A stretch of 64,000 nucleotides of DNA, from the NCBI RefSeq assembly GCF_016904885.1, contig NZ_JADWYI010000001.1:124001-188000 (forward strand), read 5' to 3'. Positions 11,687 to 19,575 of this stretch are shown here, one piece after another. Source of the DNA: Archangium primigenium. Its GTDB lineage: Bacteria > Myxococcota > Myxococcia > Myxococcales > Myxococcaceae. Position 1 is the first letter of the stretch; each line of letters opens with the position of its first letter. Under the pieces are notes generated by a model. That model saw only the letters and a program-made list of their open reading frames with translations, was not told where the DNA came from and ran no database searches. Position numbers and translations under genes: made by a program.

Positions 11687-13603
11687 TCAGGACGCGGGGC
11701 GGCGCTCGGGCAGGTTTTGCAGCAGCCGCTCCAGCTCGTCCGGGCGCACGGGTTTGACCAGATGCAGGTCGAAGCCCGCCTCCACGGCCCGGGTGCGATG
11801 CTCGCCGCTGTAGCCCGTGAGCGCCACCAGGTAGACGTCCTGGCCGCCCTCGCTCTCGCGGATCTTCCGGGCCACCTGGAAGCCATCCATGCCGGGCAGC
11901 CCCAGGTCCACCAGCGCCACGTGGGGCCGCTGCGAGGGGAAGCGCTCCACGCCCTTGAAGCCGTCCTCGGCCACCGCCACCTCGTGGCCCCACATCTCCA
12001 ACAGCTCGCGCAGCACCTCGCGCGTGTCCTCGTTGTCCTCCACCAGGAGCACCCGCCGCGCACCCGTGCGCACCGGCGCCGCGCCCTTGCTCTCCGCCTT
12101 CACCACCGGCGCGTCCTCGGCCGCCAGCGGCAGCGTCACGAGAATCTCACTGCCCTTGCCCTCGCCCTCGCTGTGCGCCGAGACGGAGCCGCCGTGCAGC
12201 TCCACCAGCCGACGCACCAGCGTCAGGCCGATGCCGAGACCGCCCCGGGAGCGGTCCAGCTGCTGCTCGCCCTGGACGAAGAGGTCGAAGACGCGCGAGA
12301 GCAGCGTGGGCGTCATGCCGATGCCCGAGTCGCGCACGCGCAAGAGCGCCCGGCGGCCTCGCGCGTCGCGCTCCACGGCGACGCCCACGAAGACGAAGCC
12401 GCCCTCGGGGGTGTACTTGCGCGCGTTGTCGAGCAGGTTGGACACCACCTGCTCCAGCCGCGTGACGTCGCCGTTGAGCCACAGGCTCTCGGTCTCGGGC
12501 AGCTCCACGTCCAGCGTGAGGCGCTTGTCCTCGAGCGCCTGACGGCGCGCCTCCAGGCTGTGCTGCACCACCTGCTTGAGGTCCACCCGCGCGCGCCGCA
12601 GCTCGATGTGGCCGCGGTTGAAGCGCGACACGTCCAGCAGGTCGTCCACCATGCGCGCCATGTGCTGGCTCTGCCGCGCCATGACCCTCAAGGCCTTGGA
12701 CTCCGAGCCCGGCGAGCGCGTGGTCTCCGCCAGGTGCAGCGAGTTGACGATGGCGGCCAGGGGGTTGCGCAGCTCGTGGGCGAGCATGGCGAGGAACTCG
12801 TCCTTGCGCCGGTCCGCCTCGGCCAGGTCCGCGGCGCGCTGGCGCAGCACGTCCTGCAGCTCGCGGTGGGGGGTGATGTCCGTGAGGATGCGCACCGCGC
12901 CCGTCACCGCGCTGCCCTCGCCCTGCACGGGCGTGGCGGCCACGCGGTACCAGCGCGCGTCCAGGCACACCGTGGCCTCGTCGCGGCAGTCCAGGGTGTC
13001 CGTGCAGCTGGCCGGCAGACTGTCCCCGGCGCCCGCCTCGCGCATGAGCACCGCGAAGGAGCGGCCGAGCACCTGCTCCGCGGAAAGCGCCACGAGCGCG
13101 AGGAAGGCGCGGTTGGCGCGCATCACCCGGCCGCCCTCGTCCAGCAGGCACACGCCGTCGCCCAGCGAGTCGAAGGTGGACTGCCACTGCATGGAGGCGA
13201 CGCGCGACTCCTCCTCGGCCCGGCGCATGCGCAAGAGCGAGCGCACCGTGGCGAGCAGCTCCGAGGCGTCCACCGGCTGCACGAGGTAGCCATCCGCGCC
13301 GCTCTCCAACCCCTCCACCTTGTTCTCGATGCGGATGTAGTTGGCCGACAGGTGCATCACGGCGATGCCCGAGGTGCGCGGGTCCGCCTTGAGGCGCCGG
13401 CACACCTCGATGCCATTGAGGTCCGGCAGCTTCACGTCGAGGATGGCCAGGTCCGGGCTCACCTCGGAGGCCAGCCGCAGCGCATCGGCGCCCGTTCCGC
13501 CCTCCATCACCCGGAAGCCCGCGGCGCGCAGCATGCGCGTCACGACGTAACGGTTGGCCTCGTTGTCGTTGATATTGAGGAGGATCGGTTCACGTTGAGA
13601 CAC
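11687..13603 (-). CDS. hybrid histidine kinase (REC-PAS-HisKA-HATPase-REC)
   Basis: 638 residues, GTG start (CAC on the plus strand at 13601-13603) with GAGGAG upstream. An N-terminal receiver (residues 6-125, phosphoacceptor D56 in AILDVKLPD) is followed by a PAS-like domain (about 138-250), dimerisation/phosphoacceptor helix with H276 in MLAHELRNPL, ATPase with N-box DNARKY, G1 DSGIGM and G2 GGLGIGL, and a second receiver (516-635, D566 in ALVDLGLPG). No membrane segment, so it senses a cytoplasmic input or receives phosphate from another kinase. It lies 39 bases downstream of the second hybrid kinase and belongs to the same minus-strand operon as the Rsb genes. Confidence 0.92.
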   Translation of the reverse strand: MSQREPILLNINDNEANRYVVTRMLRAAGFRVMEGGTGADALRLASEVSPDLAILDVKLPDLNGIEVCRRLKADPRTSGIAVMHLSANYIRIENKVEGLESGADGYLVQPVDASELLATVRSLLRMRRAEEESRVASMQWQSTFDSLGDGVCLLDEGGRVMRANRAFLALVALSAEQVLGRSFAVLMREAGAGDSLPASCTDTLDCRDEATVCLDARWYRVAATPVQGEGSAVTGAVRILTDITPHRELQDVLRQRAADLAEADRRKDEFLAMLAHELRNPLAAIVNSLHLAETTRSPGSESKALRVMARQSQHMARMVDDLLDVSRFNRGHIELRRARVDLKQVVQHSLEARRQALEDKRLTLDVELPETESLWLNGDVTRLEQVVSNLLDNARKYTPEGGFVFVGVAVERDARGRRALLRVRDSGIGMTPTLLSRVFDLFVQGEQQLDRSRGGLGIGLTLVRRLVELHGGSVSAHSEGEGKGSEILVTLPLAAEDAPVVKAESKGAAPVRTGARRVLLVEDNEDTREVLRELLEMWGHEVAVAEDGFKGVERFPSQRPHVALVDLGLPGMDGFQVARKIRESEGGQDVYLVALTGYSGEHRTRAVEAGFDLHLVKPVRPDELERLLQNLPERRPAS

Positions 13604-13642
13604 GCAGATGTACTCCTCGGAAGCGTCGCGACGGGGACCGCG

Positions 13643-15400
13643 TCAGGCCCGCCGGTCGTTTCCTGACAAGGCGCGATGAAGAAGCTCCGAAGCCGCGTCC
13701 CGCGTCAAGCCCGCCTTTGACAGGATGCCCACCGCGTTGGGGAGCAAGCGTCCGCGCTCCTGCTCGGTCAGGGAGCGGCTCGTGTGGATGATGACGGGAA
13801 TGTCCCGGGTCTTCGGCTCGTGGCGGAGCGCGTCCAGGACGTCGAAGCCATTCATGCCCGGCAACGACAGGTCGAGGATGATGACCGAGGGCCGCACCTG
13901 CTCGGCCAGGCGCAGGCCATCCAGGCCCGTCTCCGCCTCGCGGAAGTCCAGGTGGGGCTCGGCCAGCATGCGCTGCAAGAGGTAGCGCACCACCTCGTCG
14001 TCCTCGATGAGCAGCACCGTCCGGGACGGGGCGGACCCCGGGGGGAAGGGCGGGGAGGACGGGTCCTTGCCGCCCTCGGAGTCCGGCGGGTTCGTGTAGT
14101 CGATGGCCACCACCGCGCGGAACGTGCTGCCCTGGCCCGGCTGGCTCTCCACGGTGAGCGAGCCGCCGAGCAGCTCCGCCATGCGGCGCGACAGGGGCAG
14201 CCCGAGCCCCGTGCCCTTGACGCCCTGCTGGTGGGGGCCCTCCACCTGCACGAACTCCTCGAAGATGCGCTCCTGGTCCTCGGGCGCGATGCCCACCCCG
14301 GAGTCCCGCACGGCGAACACCACCGTGCCCGGGCGGCCCGGCGCCGCCGACACCCGCACCTCGCCCTGGCGGGTGAACTTGAGCGCGTTGGACACGAGGT
14401 TGCGCAGGATCTGCGACAGCTTGCGCTCGTCGGTGTGCAGCTCCGGCAGCTCGCCGCTCTCCTCGAAGACGAGCGACACGCCCTCGTGGACCCGCAGGGG
14501 CCGGAGCATGCCACGCAGCGAGCCGAACAGCTCCGCCACGGAGAAGTACGAGGGCAGCACTTCCGAGCGGCCCGACTCGATCTTCGCCAGGTCGAGCAGG
14601 TCGTCGATGAGCTCCTGCAGGGCCTCGCCGGACTTGCGGATGAAGACGACCTGCTTTTCCTGCTCGGTGTTGAGCGGTCCGTCCAGCCGCTCGATCAACA
14701 GCCGCGACAGGTTCACCACGGAGCTGATGGGCGTGCGCAGCTCGTGGCTGATGTTGGAGATGAAGCGCGTCTTCATGTCCGAGGCGCGCCGCAGGGCCTC
14801 GGCCTTCTCTTCCAGTTCGGCGTAGAGCGCCACCACGCCGCGGTTGGTCTCCTCCAGCTCGCGGTTGAGCCGTTCCACGTCGGCCTTGCGCGACTGGAGC
14901 TCGTCCAGGATGCGCACCAGCTCCTCGTTCTGGCGGGCCAGCTCGTCGGACACGGTGGCGCGCTGCTGCTGCTCCAGCGCGCCGCGCAGGGCCTGCAGCG
15001 CGGCGGGGGACAAGGCCTGCGGCAGGCGCTGGGCGAGCTCCAGCATGAGCCAGCCGTCGGCGTCCAGGCGCACCACCACCCGATCCATCAGCCGCTGGGC
15101 GGGCACGAGCGCGGGCCCGGGGCGGGGCTGGGAGGCGGAGCCGGCCATCAGGCCCGGCGTCGACGCGGGGGCGCGCACGCGCACGAGCAGCGAGTGCGGC
15201 TGGGAGTCCTCGACGAGGAACCAGATGTGGCCATTGGACTGGGCGGCGGCGAGCCGGGCCACCTCGGAGATGGCGGTGGCGATGCGCACCTGATCCTGCG
15301 CGTCGAAGCCCATCTCCTGGGCGATGTGGCGCCCGCGCTGCCGCGTGTTGACCACGTCCCGGCCCGTGCGCAGCTCGGACTGGAAGAGCGGAGCGTTCAT
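13643..15400 (-). CDS. hybrid histidine kinase with degenerate RsbT-like N-terminal domain
   Basis: 585 residues from ATG 15400, which overlaps the stop of the upstream RsbT/X fusion (ATGA). Residues about 8-125 look like a switch-kinase ATPase fold (GRDVVNTRQRGRHIAQEMGF, then ATAISEVARLAA) but the N-box Asn is Leu and no G-boxes follow, so this part probably cannot bind ATP. A coiled coil (about 140-210) leads to the HisKA helix with H219 (ISNISHELRTP), ATPase (N-box NLVSNALKF, DSGVGI, GTGLGLP) and a C-terminal receiver (460-580, D510 in IILDLSLPG). The cytoplasmic location and coupling to rsb genes suggest it is a stressosome output; the partner is inferred. Confidence 0.9.
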   Translation of the reverse strand: MNAPLFQSELRTGRDVVNTRQRGRHIAQEMGFDAQDQVRIATAISEVARLAAAQSNGHIWFLVEDSQPHSLLVRVRAPASTPGLMAGSASQPRPGPALVPAQRLMDRVVVRLDADGWLMLELAQRLPQALSPAALQALRGALEQQQRATVSDELARQNEELVRILDELQSRKADVERLNRELEETNRGVVALYAELEEKAEALRRASDMKTRFISNISHELRTPISSVVNLSRLLIERLDGPLNTEQEKQVVFIRKSGEALQELIDDLLDLAKIESGRSEVLPSYFSVAELFGSLRGMLRPLRVHEGVSLVFEESGELPELHTDERKLSQILRNLVSNALKFTRQGEVRVSAAPGRPGTVVFAVRDSGVGIAPEDQERIFEEFVQVEGPHQQGVKGTGLGLPLSRRMAELLGGSLTVESQPGQGSTFRAVVAIDYTNPPDSEGGKDPSSPPFPPGSAPSRTVLLIEDDEVVRYLLQRMLAEPHLDFREAETGLDGLRLAEQVRPSVIILDLSLPGMNGFDVLDALRHEPKTRDIPVIIHTSRSLTEQERGRLLPNAVGILSKAGLTRDAASELLHRALSGNDRRA

Positions 15401-16422
15401 GGGCGCGCCGTCCCGGCGGCCGGCGCCGCCACCAGCACCGTCGCGTCGTCCCGGCCCCGGCAGAAGTCCCGATAGAGCACCCCGGCCAGGAGCGCGGGGT
15501 GGTGGGCGAGCAGCCCGGGGTAGCGGTCCACGCGCCACTGGGTGGCGAGCCCGTCCGAGCACATCACCAGCCGTGCGTCGGGGCTCCAGGTGTAGCTGAA
15601 GGACTGCAGGCGCATCATCTGGTGCCCGAGCGTGCCGTTCATGGACACCATGCGCTGGATGCCCGTGGGCGTCACGACGGCCGCGGTGATGTTGCCCACG
15701 CCCACGAACTCGAGCCGCCCGTCCCGGGGGTGCAGCTCGGCGAGCGCCACCGCGGCCCCCCGGGTGCTGCGCAGCTCCTCGTGCGCGCCCCGGATGAGCG
15801 AGGCGGCGTCCTGGCCCGTCAACTCCCGGAAGGACACCACCGCCGCGCGCGAGGCCCGGGCGGCGTCCGGCCCGTGGCCCAGCCCGTCCGCCACGAAGAA
15901 GCGGTAGCGCGGCGAGGCCCCTTCCGTCAGGTCCAGGCTCCAGGCGTCTCCACACACCTCCTCGCCCGGCAGGGGCACGCACACCGCGCCCACCTCCATG
16001 CTGTCGGCGGGGGCGGGCTTGTCGGCCCAGACCTGGGCGAGCACCGCGGTGCCCACCCCGACCTGGGAGTAGATGTCGAAGGTGGAGGACATGCGCCGCA
16101 TGGCCCCCAGCCCCGAGCCCCCCGTGCCCGCCGTGGTGTAGCCATCCTGCATGCAGCGCGCCACGTCCGCCATGCCCGGTCCCTTGTCCAGCGCGAGCAC
16201 CTCCACGCCCACGTGGCCGTCCGTCTGGAGCCGCCGCAGGAGGATGACGCCCTCGCGGGCATGGGCCACGAGGTTCTTGGCCGCCTCGCTCGTCACCAGC
16301 GCCACGCGGCCCGCGGCTTCTTCCTTGAACCCCAGGCGCTCGGCCAGGGCGGCGGCCGTACGACGGGCGTGGCCCGCCTGACTGCTCTCCGTGACGGCGA
16401 GGGCCGTGGTGCTCATTTCCAT
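15397..16422 (-). CDS. fused RsbT-like ATPase and RsbX/SpoIIE-type PP2C phosphatase
   Basis: 341 residues. The N-terminal half (about 10-140) is a GHKL switch-kinase domain with N-box VTSEAAKNLVAHA, G1 DKGPGMADVARCMQDG and G2 GGSGLGAMRRM. The C-terminal half (about 145-335) is a PP2C-like SpoIIE/RsbX phosphatase: EEVCGDAW, FFVADGLGHGPDA, LVMCSDGLATQW and GRDDATVLVA. In stressosome systems RsbX resets RsbR and RsbS by dephosphorylation; here the same chain also has a kinase-like half. Overlaps RsbT upstream by 10 bases and the hybrid kinase downstream by 4. An alternative ATG six bases in (16416) is possible. Confidence 0.9.
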   Translation of the reverse strand: MEMSTTALAVTESSQAGHARRTAAALAERLGFKEEAAGRVALVTSEAAKNLVAHAREGVILLRRLQTDGHVGVEVLALDKGPGMADVARCMQDGYTTAGTGGSGLGAMRRMSSTFDIYSQVGVGTAVLAQVWADKPAPADSMEVGAVCVPLPGEEVCGDAWSLDLTEGASPRYRFFVADGLGHGPDAARASRAAVVSFRELTGQDAASLIRGAHEELRSTRGAAVALAELHPRDGRLEFVGVGNITAAVVTPTGIQRMVSMNGTLGHQMMRLQSFSYTWSPDARLVMCSDGLATQWRVDRYPGLLAHHPALLAGVLYRDFCRGRDDATVLVAAPAAGTARP

Positions 16423-16793
16423 CGTGTCACCGTCACCCGTGTGCCCTCGCCCACTTTGCTGACGATCTCGAACTCATTGACCAGCCGCTTGGAGCCACTC
16501 AGTCCCAGGCCCATGCCGCCCCCTGTGGTGTAGCCATCGCGCAGCGCGAGATCCAGGTCCGGGATGCCCGGCCCCTTGTCCTCGAACGACAGCCGCAGGC
16601 CCTTGCGCAGACCATCCTGGAGCATCTGGAGGGTGACTTCCCCGCCGCCCCCGTAATCCAGGGTGTTGCGGGCCAGCTCGCTCGCGGCGGTCACCATCTT
16701 GGTCTGCTCCACGAGGCTGAACTTGAGTTCCGCCGACCACGTTCTCACCGCCTGGCGCACGAGTACCAGGTCCTGGGACGAGCGGATGGGCAT
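16413..16793 (-). CDS. rsbT: RsbT-like anti-sigma/switch Ser-Thr kinase
   Basis: 126 residues, within a few residues of classical RsbT. Motifs: N-box MVTAASELARNTLDYG, G1 FEDKGPGIPDLDLALRDGYTT, and G2 GGGMGLGLSGSKRLV, the last two typical of RsbT rather than RsbW. By family knowledge it is held by the RsbR-RsbS stressosome, phosphorylates both when signalled, then leaves to activate an output. No sigma-B cascade is visible nearby, so the output is probably one of the adjacent kinases. Start at ATG 16793, 4 bases after rsbS; longer frame to 16979 is shadow. Confidence 0.92.
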   Translation of the reverse strand: MPIRSSQDLVLVRQAVRTWSAELKFSLVEQTKMVTAASELARNTLDYGGGGEVTLQMLQDGLRKGLRLSFEDKGPGIPDLDLALRDGYTTGGGMGLGLSGSKRLVNEFEIVSKVGEGTRVTVTRWK

Positions 16794-16797
16794 CACC

Positions 16798-17199
16798 TCA
16801 CTCCTCAAGGTTTGCATCCGAGACCTCGATCCCAGCCTCGTCCGCATCGATGGACGCGTGGAGCAGCGCCATGCCCTTCTCGAGGTTGAGCGCGGTGCGA
16901 ATGCCGGGCAGCGACATGCCCAGTTCCACCAGGGTGATGGCCACCGCGGGCTGCATGCCCACCACGACCGTCTGGGCATCCAGCACGCGGGACATGGTGG
17001 CGATGTTGCCGAGGATGCGGCCGATGAAGGAGTCCACGACCTCGAGCGCGGAGATGTCGATGAGCACGCCGCGCGCCTGCGTCTCGACGATCTTCGCCGT
17101 CAGATCGTCCTGCAGGGACATCGCCACCTGGTCGTGCATGTCGACCTGGATGGTGACGATGAGGATGCGGCCCATGCGGAGGATGGCAATTCGCTCCAT
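16798..17199 (-). CDS. rsbS: RsbS-like STAS protein (stressosome core)
   Basis: 133 residues forming one STAS domain. GVLIDISALEVVDSFIGRIL contains the Ser (DSF) that RsbT phosphorylates in B. subtilis RsbS, and VVVGMQPAVAITLVELGM is the matching second half. In known systems RsbS and RsbR co-assemble into a large icosahedral cytoplasmic complex that traps RsbT. The gene lies between rsbR (15 bases upstream) and rsbT (4 bases downstream). The C-terminal tail (DADEAGIEVSDANLEE) is acidic and a little longer than usual. Confidence 0.92.
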   Translation of the reverse strand: MERIAILRMGRILIVTIQVDMHDQVAMSLQDDLTAKIVETQARGVLIDISALEVVDSFIGRILGNIATMSRVLDAQTVVVGMQPAVAITLVELGMSLPGIRTALNLEKGMALLHASIDADEAGIEVSDANLEE

Positions 17200-17214
17200 A
17201 GGACAGGCCTCCCG

Positions 17215-18096
17215 CTAACCCTTGCCCGCCGGCGTGGCGCGCGGGGAAGGAGGCGTGTGCACGCTCTGGTTGAGCCGCTTGAGCGCCCAGCTGAAGGCCC
17301 CCGCGAGGCTCGACTTGGTCACCACGCCGGACAGGTCCACGCCCAGGTGGACGATGGTCTGGGCGATCTGCGGACGGATGCCGCTGATGACGCACTCGGC
17401 GCCCATCAGGCGCGTGGCGGTGACGGTCTTGATGAGGTGCTGGGCGGTCAGCGTGTCCACGGTGGGCACGCCCGTGATGTCCAGGATGGCGATCTCCGCG
17501 CTCGTCTCCACGATGCGCTGCAGGAGCGTCTCCATCACCGTCTGGGTGCGGCCGCTGTCCAGCGTGCCGATGAGCGGCAGCGCCACGATGCGATCCCACA
17601 GCTGCACCACGGGGGTGGACAGCTCCATCATCTCCTGCTGCTGGCGGTGGATGACCTCCTCGCGCGTGCGCTGATGGACCTCGGTGGTGAACAGGCCGAG
17701 CTTGTCGAGCAGCAGCGTGGCGTTCCACAGCTCGTCGCCCAGCACCTGCGGATCCCGCGTCCACTCGCGGCGCAGCGCGTTGAACAGGGGATGCTTGAAG
17801 CTGAAGATGAAGGTGGCCGTCTCGGACGGCGAGTGGCCCTGGAGACTGCGCGCGCGCGACATGCGCTCGAGCAGCTCGCGCACCGGGGTGTACACCGAGG
17901 CGTTGATGTCGAAGGAGGTCCCCTGCCGGGTCGCCTCCATCAACAGCCGGAGGAACTCGGCGCACTGCTCGCGCAGCTCCGCGTCCTTCGTCAGGGAGTC
18001 GCGGCGTCCCCCCTGACTCGCCATGGTGGCGAACCACTCGGTTTGCAACTCAGAGAGATGATTCTTGAGAATGTCGTGGATCCGGGTGCTCAACAT
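17215..18096 (-). CDS. rsbR: RsbR-type stressosome sensor (RsbRD N-terminal domain + STAS)
   Basis: 293 residues. The N-terminal half (about 1-150) is helical and matches the RsbRD-type sensor (HDILKNHLSELQTEWFATM..., FIFSFKHPLFNALRREW) rather than the globin-like RsbRA form. A linker helix leads to a STAS domain (about 160-275) with LDITGVPTVDTLTAQHLIKT and CVISGIRPQIAQTIVHLG; both Thr positions phosphorylated in B. subtilis RsbRA (VDT and AQT) are conserved. First gene of the operon RsbR-S-T-T/X-kinase-kinase, with a purine-rich GGAGGGG just before the ATG. Signal sensed is unknown. The last 20 residues are a Ser/Pro tail. Confidence 0.92.
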   Translation of the reverse strand: MLSTRIHDILKNHLSELQTEWFATMASQGGRRDSLTKDAELREQCAEFLRLLMEATRQGTSFDINASVYTPVRELLERMSRARSLQGHSPSETATFIFSFKHPLFNALRREWTRDPQVLGDELWNATLLLDKLGLFTTEVHQRTREEVIHRQQQEMMELSTPVVQLWDRIVALPLIGTLDSGRTQTVMETLLQRIVETSAEIAILDITGVPTVDTLTAQHLIKTVTATRLMGAECVISGIRPQIAQTIVHLGVDLSGVVTKSSLAGAFSWALKRLNQSVHTPPSPRATPAGKG

Positions 18097-18209
18097 GCCC
18101 CTCCTGTCGAGCAGGCTCTACCATACGGCCACATCCCGCGTGTCCGGCCGAGCGCCCACCCCTCCCGGGTCTCCCGCGACTGTTCAATGAACGATAAGGG
18201 CGTGAGATT

Positions 18210-19544
18210 TCATCCCCACCACCACATCAGCGCGAAGCCCGAGGCGAGCGCGGCGAGGAACAGGCCGAGGGCGAGCCACCCCGTCCGCGCGGGCGGCTCG
18301 GACACCTCGGGCACCTCCTCCGAGAAGACCCCCCGGGCCTCCTCGGGCGCGCGCACCAGGCCCGAGCCCGGACTGCGCTCGGCGAGGGCCGTCTCGTGGG
18401 TGGTGAGGTCCACGTCGAAGGCGACCCGCACCTCGCGTGAAGTGGCGGCCTCGGGGGGAGCGGGCTCCACCAGCTCCACCTGGGAGGAGGGCAGGAAGTC
18501 GCCGGGCGCGTCGAGCGCGCGGTGCTCGAAGGCGAGCGCGGTGGGGGGCGCGAAGGCGGGCAGCTCGCGCTCGGTGAGGGGGCGGCGCAGGGTGGGCCGG
18601 CCGCGCACGAGCTCGGCGAGCACCGCGTCCTCCACGGTCTTCTCGCGCGCGAAGGCCTCGCGCATGAGCCGCGCCAGGTCCGCGTCCGTGAGGCCGGGCG
18701 CCAGGGACTCGCGCACCGCGCAGAGGGCCTGGGCGAAGGCGTGGGCGTCCTGGAAGCGCGCCTCGGGCTCGGTGGACAGCGCCTTCATCACCACCGCGTC
18801 CAGGGCCGGGGGCAGGCCGGCGCGGTGCGCGCTCGGGGGCGTCCACTGGGGGTAGGCCGCGCGCCGCCAGCGCTCGACGACGTCCCCCTGCTGCGCGAGC
18901 GGCTGCCAGGCGAGCAGTTCCCAGAGCACCACGCCCGTGGCGTACACGTCCGCGCGCCGGTCCACACGCTGCTTGCGCGCGTGCTCGGGGGCCATGTACG
19001 CGAGGCTGCCCATCACCACGCTGGGGGCCGTCTGGGCCTCCTTGAGGGAGGACTGCGCGGCGCCGAAGTCGATGATCTTCACCTCGCCCGCGTAGGAGAT
19101 GCACACGTTGGCGGTGGACAGGTCGCGGTGCACCAGGTGCAGGGGGTGGCCCTGCTCGTCCGTGACGGCGTGGGCGTGGGCGAGCCCCTGGCACATGCGC
19201 TCGGCCACGAGCAGCGCGAGCCCCGGGGACAGCACCCGCCCGAGCTTGCGCAGGCGCCACATGAGGCGGTTGAGCGTCTTGCCCGCCACGTACTCCATGG
19301 CCAGGTAGAGCTCGCCCTGCACCTCGCCCATGTCCCAGACGCGGGCGATGTTGGGGTGGGACAGGCGGCGCACCACGCGCGCCTCGTCGCGAAAGCGCGC
19401 GAGGAAGTTCGCGTTGCCCGCCAGGCCCGGCAGCACCTTCTTCACCACGCAGGCGCGGCCGGGCGCCTCCTCGCGCGCGAGGAATACCTCGCCCATGCCC
19501 CCATACCCGATGCGGCGCACCAGGGTGTAGGGGCCAAAGGACAC
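18210..19544 (-). CDS. Hanks-type Ser/Thr protein kinase with single C-terminal membrane anchor
   Basis: About 444 residues if started at GTG 19544 (VSFGPYTLVRRIG). Kinase domain order: glycine loop IGYGGMGEVFLA, Lys in CVVKKVLPG, HRDLSTANVCI (catalytic loop), IDFGAAQSSL (DFG), SLAYMAPEHARKQ (APE) and DVYATGVVLWELL. The Lys-Asp-Asn equivalents are all present (HRDLSTAN has Thr/Ala where Lys/Pro are common, as in many myxobacterial kinases). Residues about 300-420 are a disordered Pro/Glu region; the end WLALGLFLAALASGFALMWW is one membrane helix, so the kinase faces the cytoplasm. The frame continues upstream through hemL, so the start is uncertain; no ATG was found between. Confidence 0.85.
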   Translation of the reverse strand: MSFGPYTLVRRIGYGGMGEVFLAREEAPGRACVVKKVLPGLAGNANFLARFRDEARVVRRLSHPNIARVWDMGEVQGELYLAMEYVAGKTLNRLMWRLRKLGRVLSPGLALLVAERMCQGLAHAHAVTDEQGHPLHLVHRDLSTANVCISYAGEVKIIDFGAAQSSLKEAQTAPSVVMGSLAYMAPEHARKQRVDRRADVYATGVVLWELLAWQPLAQQGDVVERWRRAAYPQWTPPSAHRAGLPPALDAVVMKALSTEPEARFQDAHAFAQALCAVRESLAPGLTDADLARLMREAFAREKTVEDAVLAELVRGRPTLRRPLTERELPAFAPPTALAFEHRALDAPGDFLPSSQVELVEPAPPEAATSREVRVAFDVDLTTHETALAERSPGSGLVRAPEEARGVFSEEVPEVSEPPARTGWLALGLFLAALASGFALMWWWG

Positions 19545-19575
19545 GGCCCCGGGGGACGGGGCCGGGCGGGGGGCG

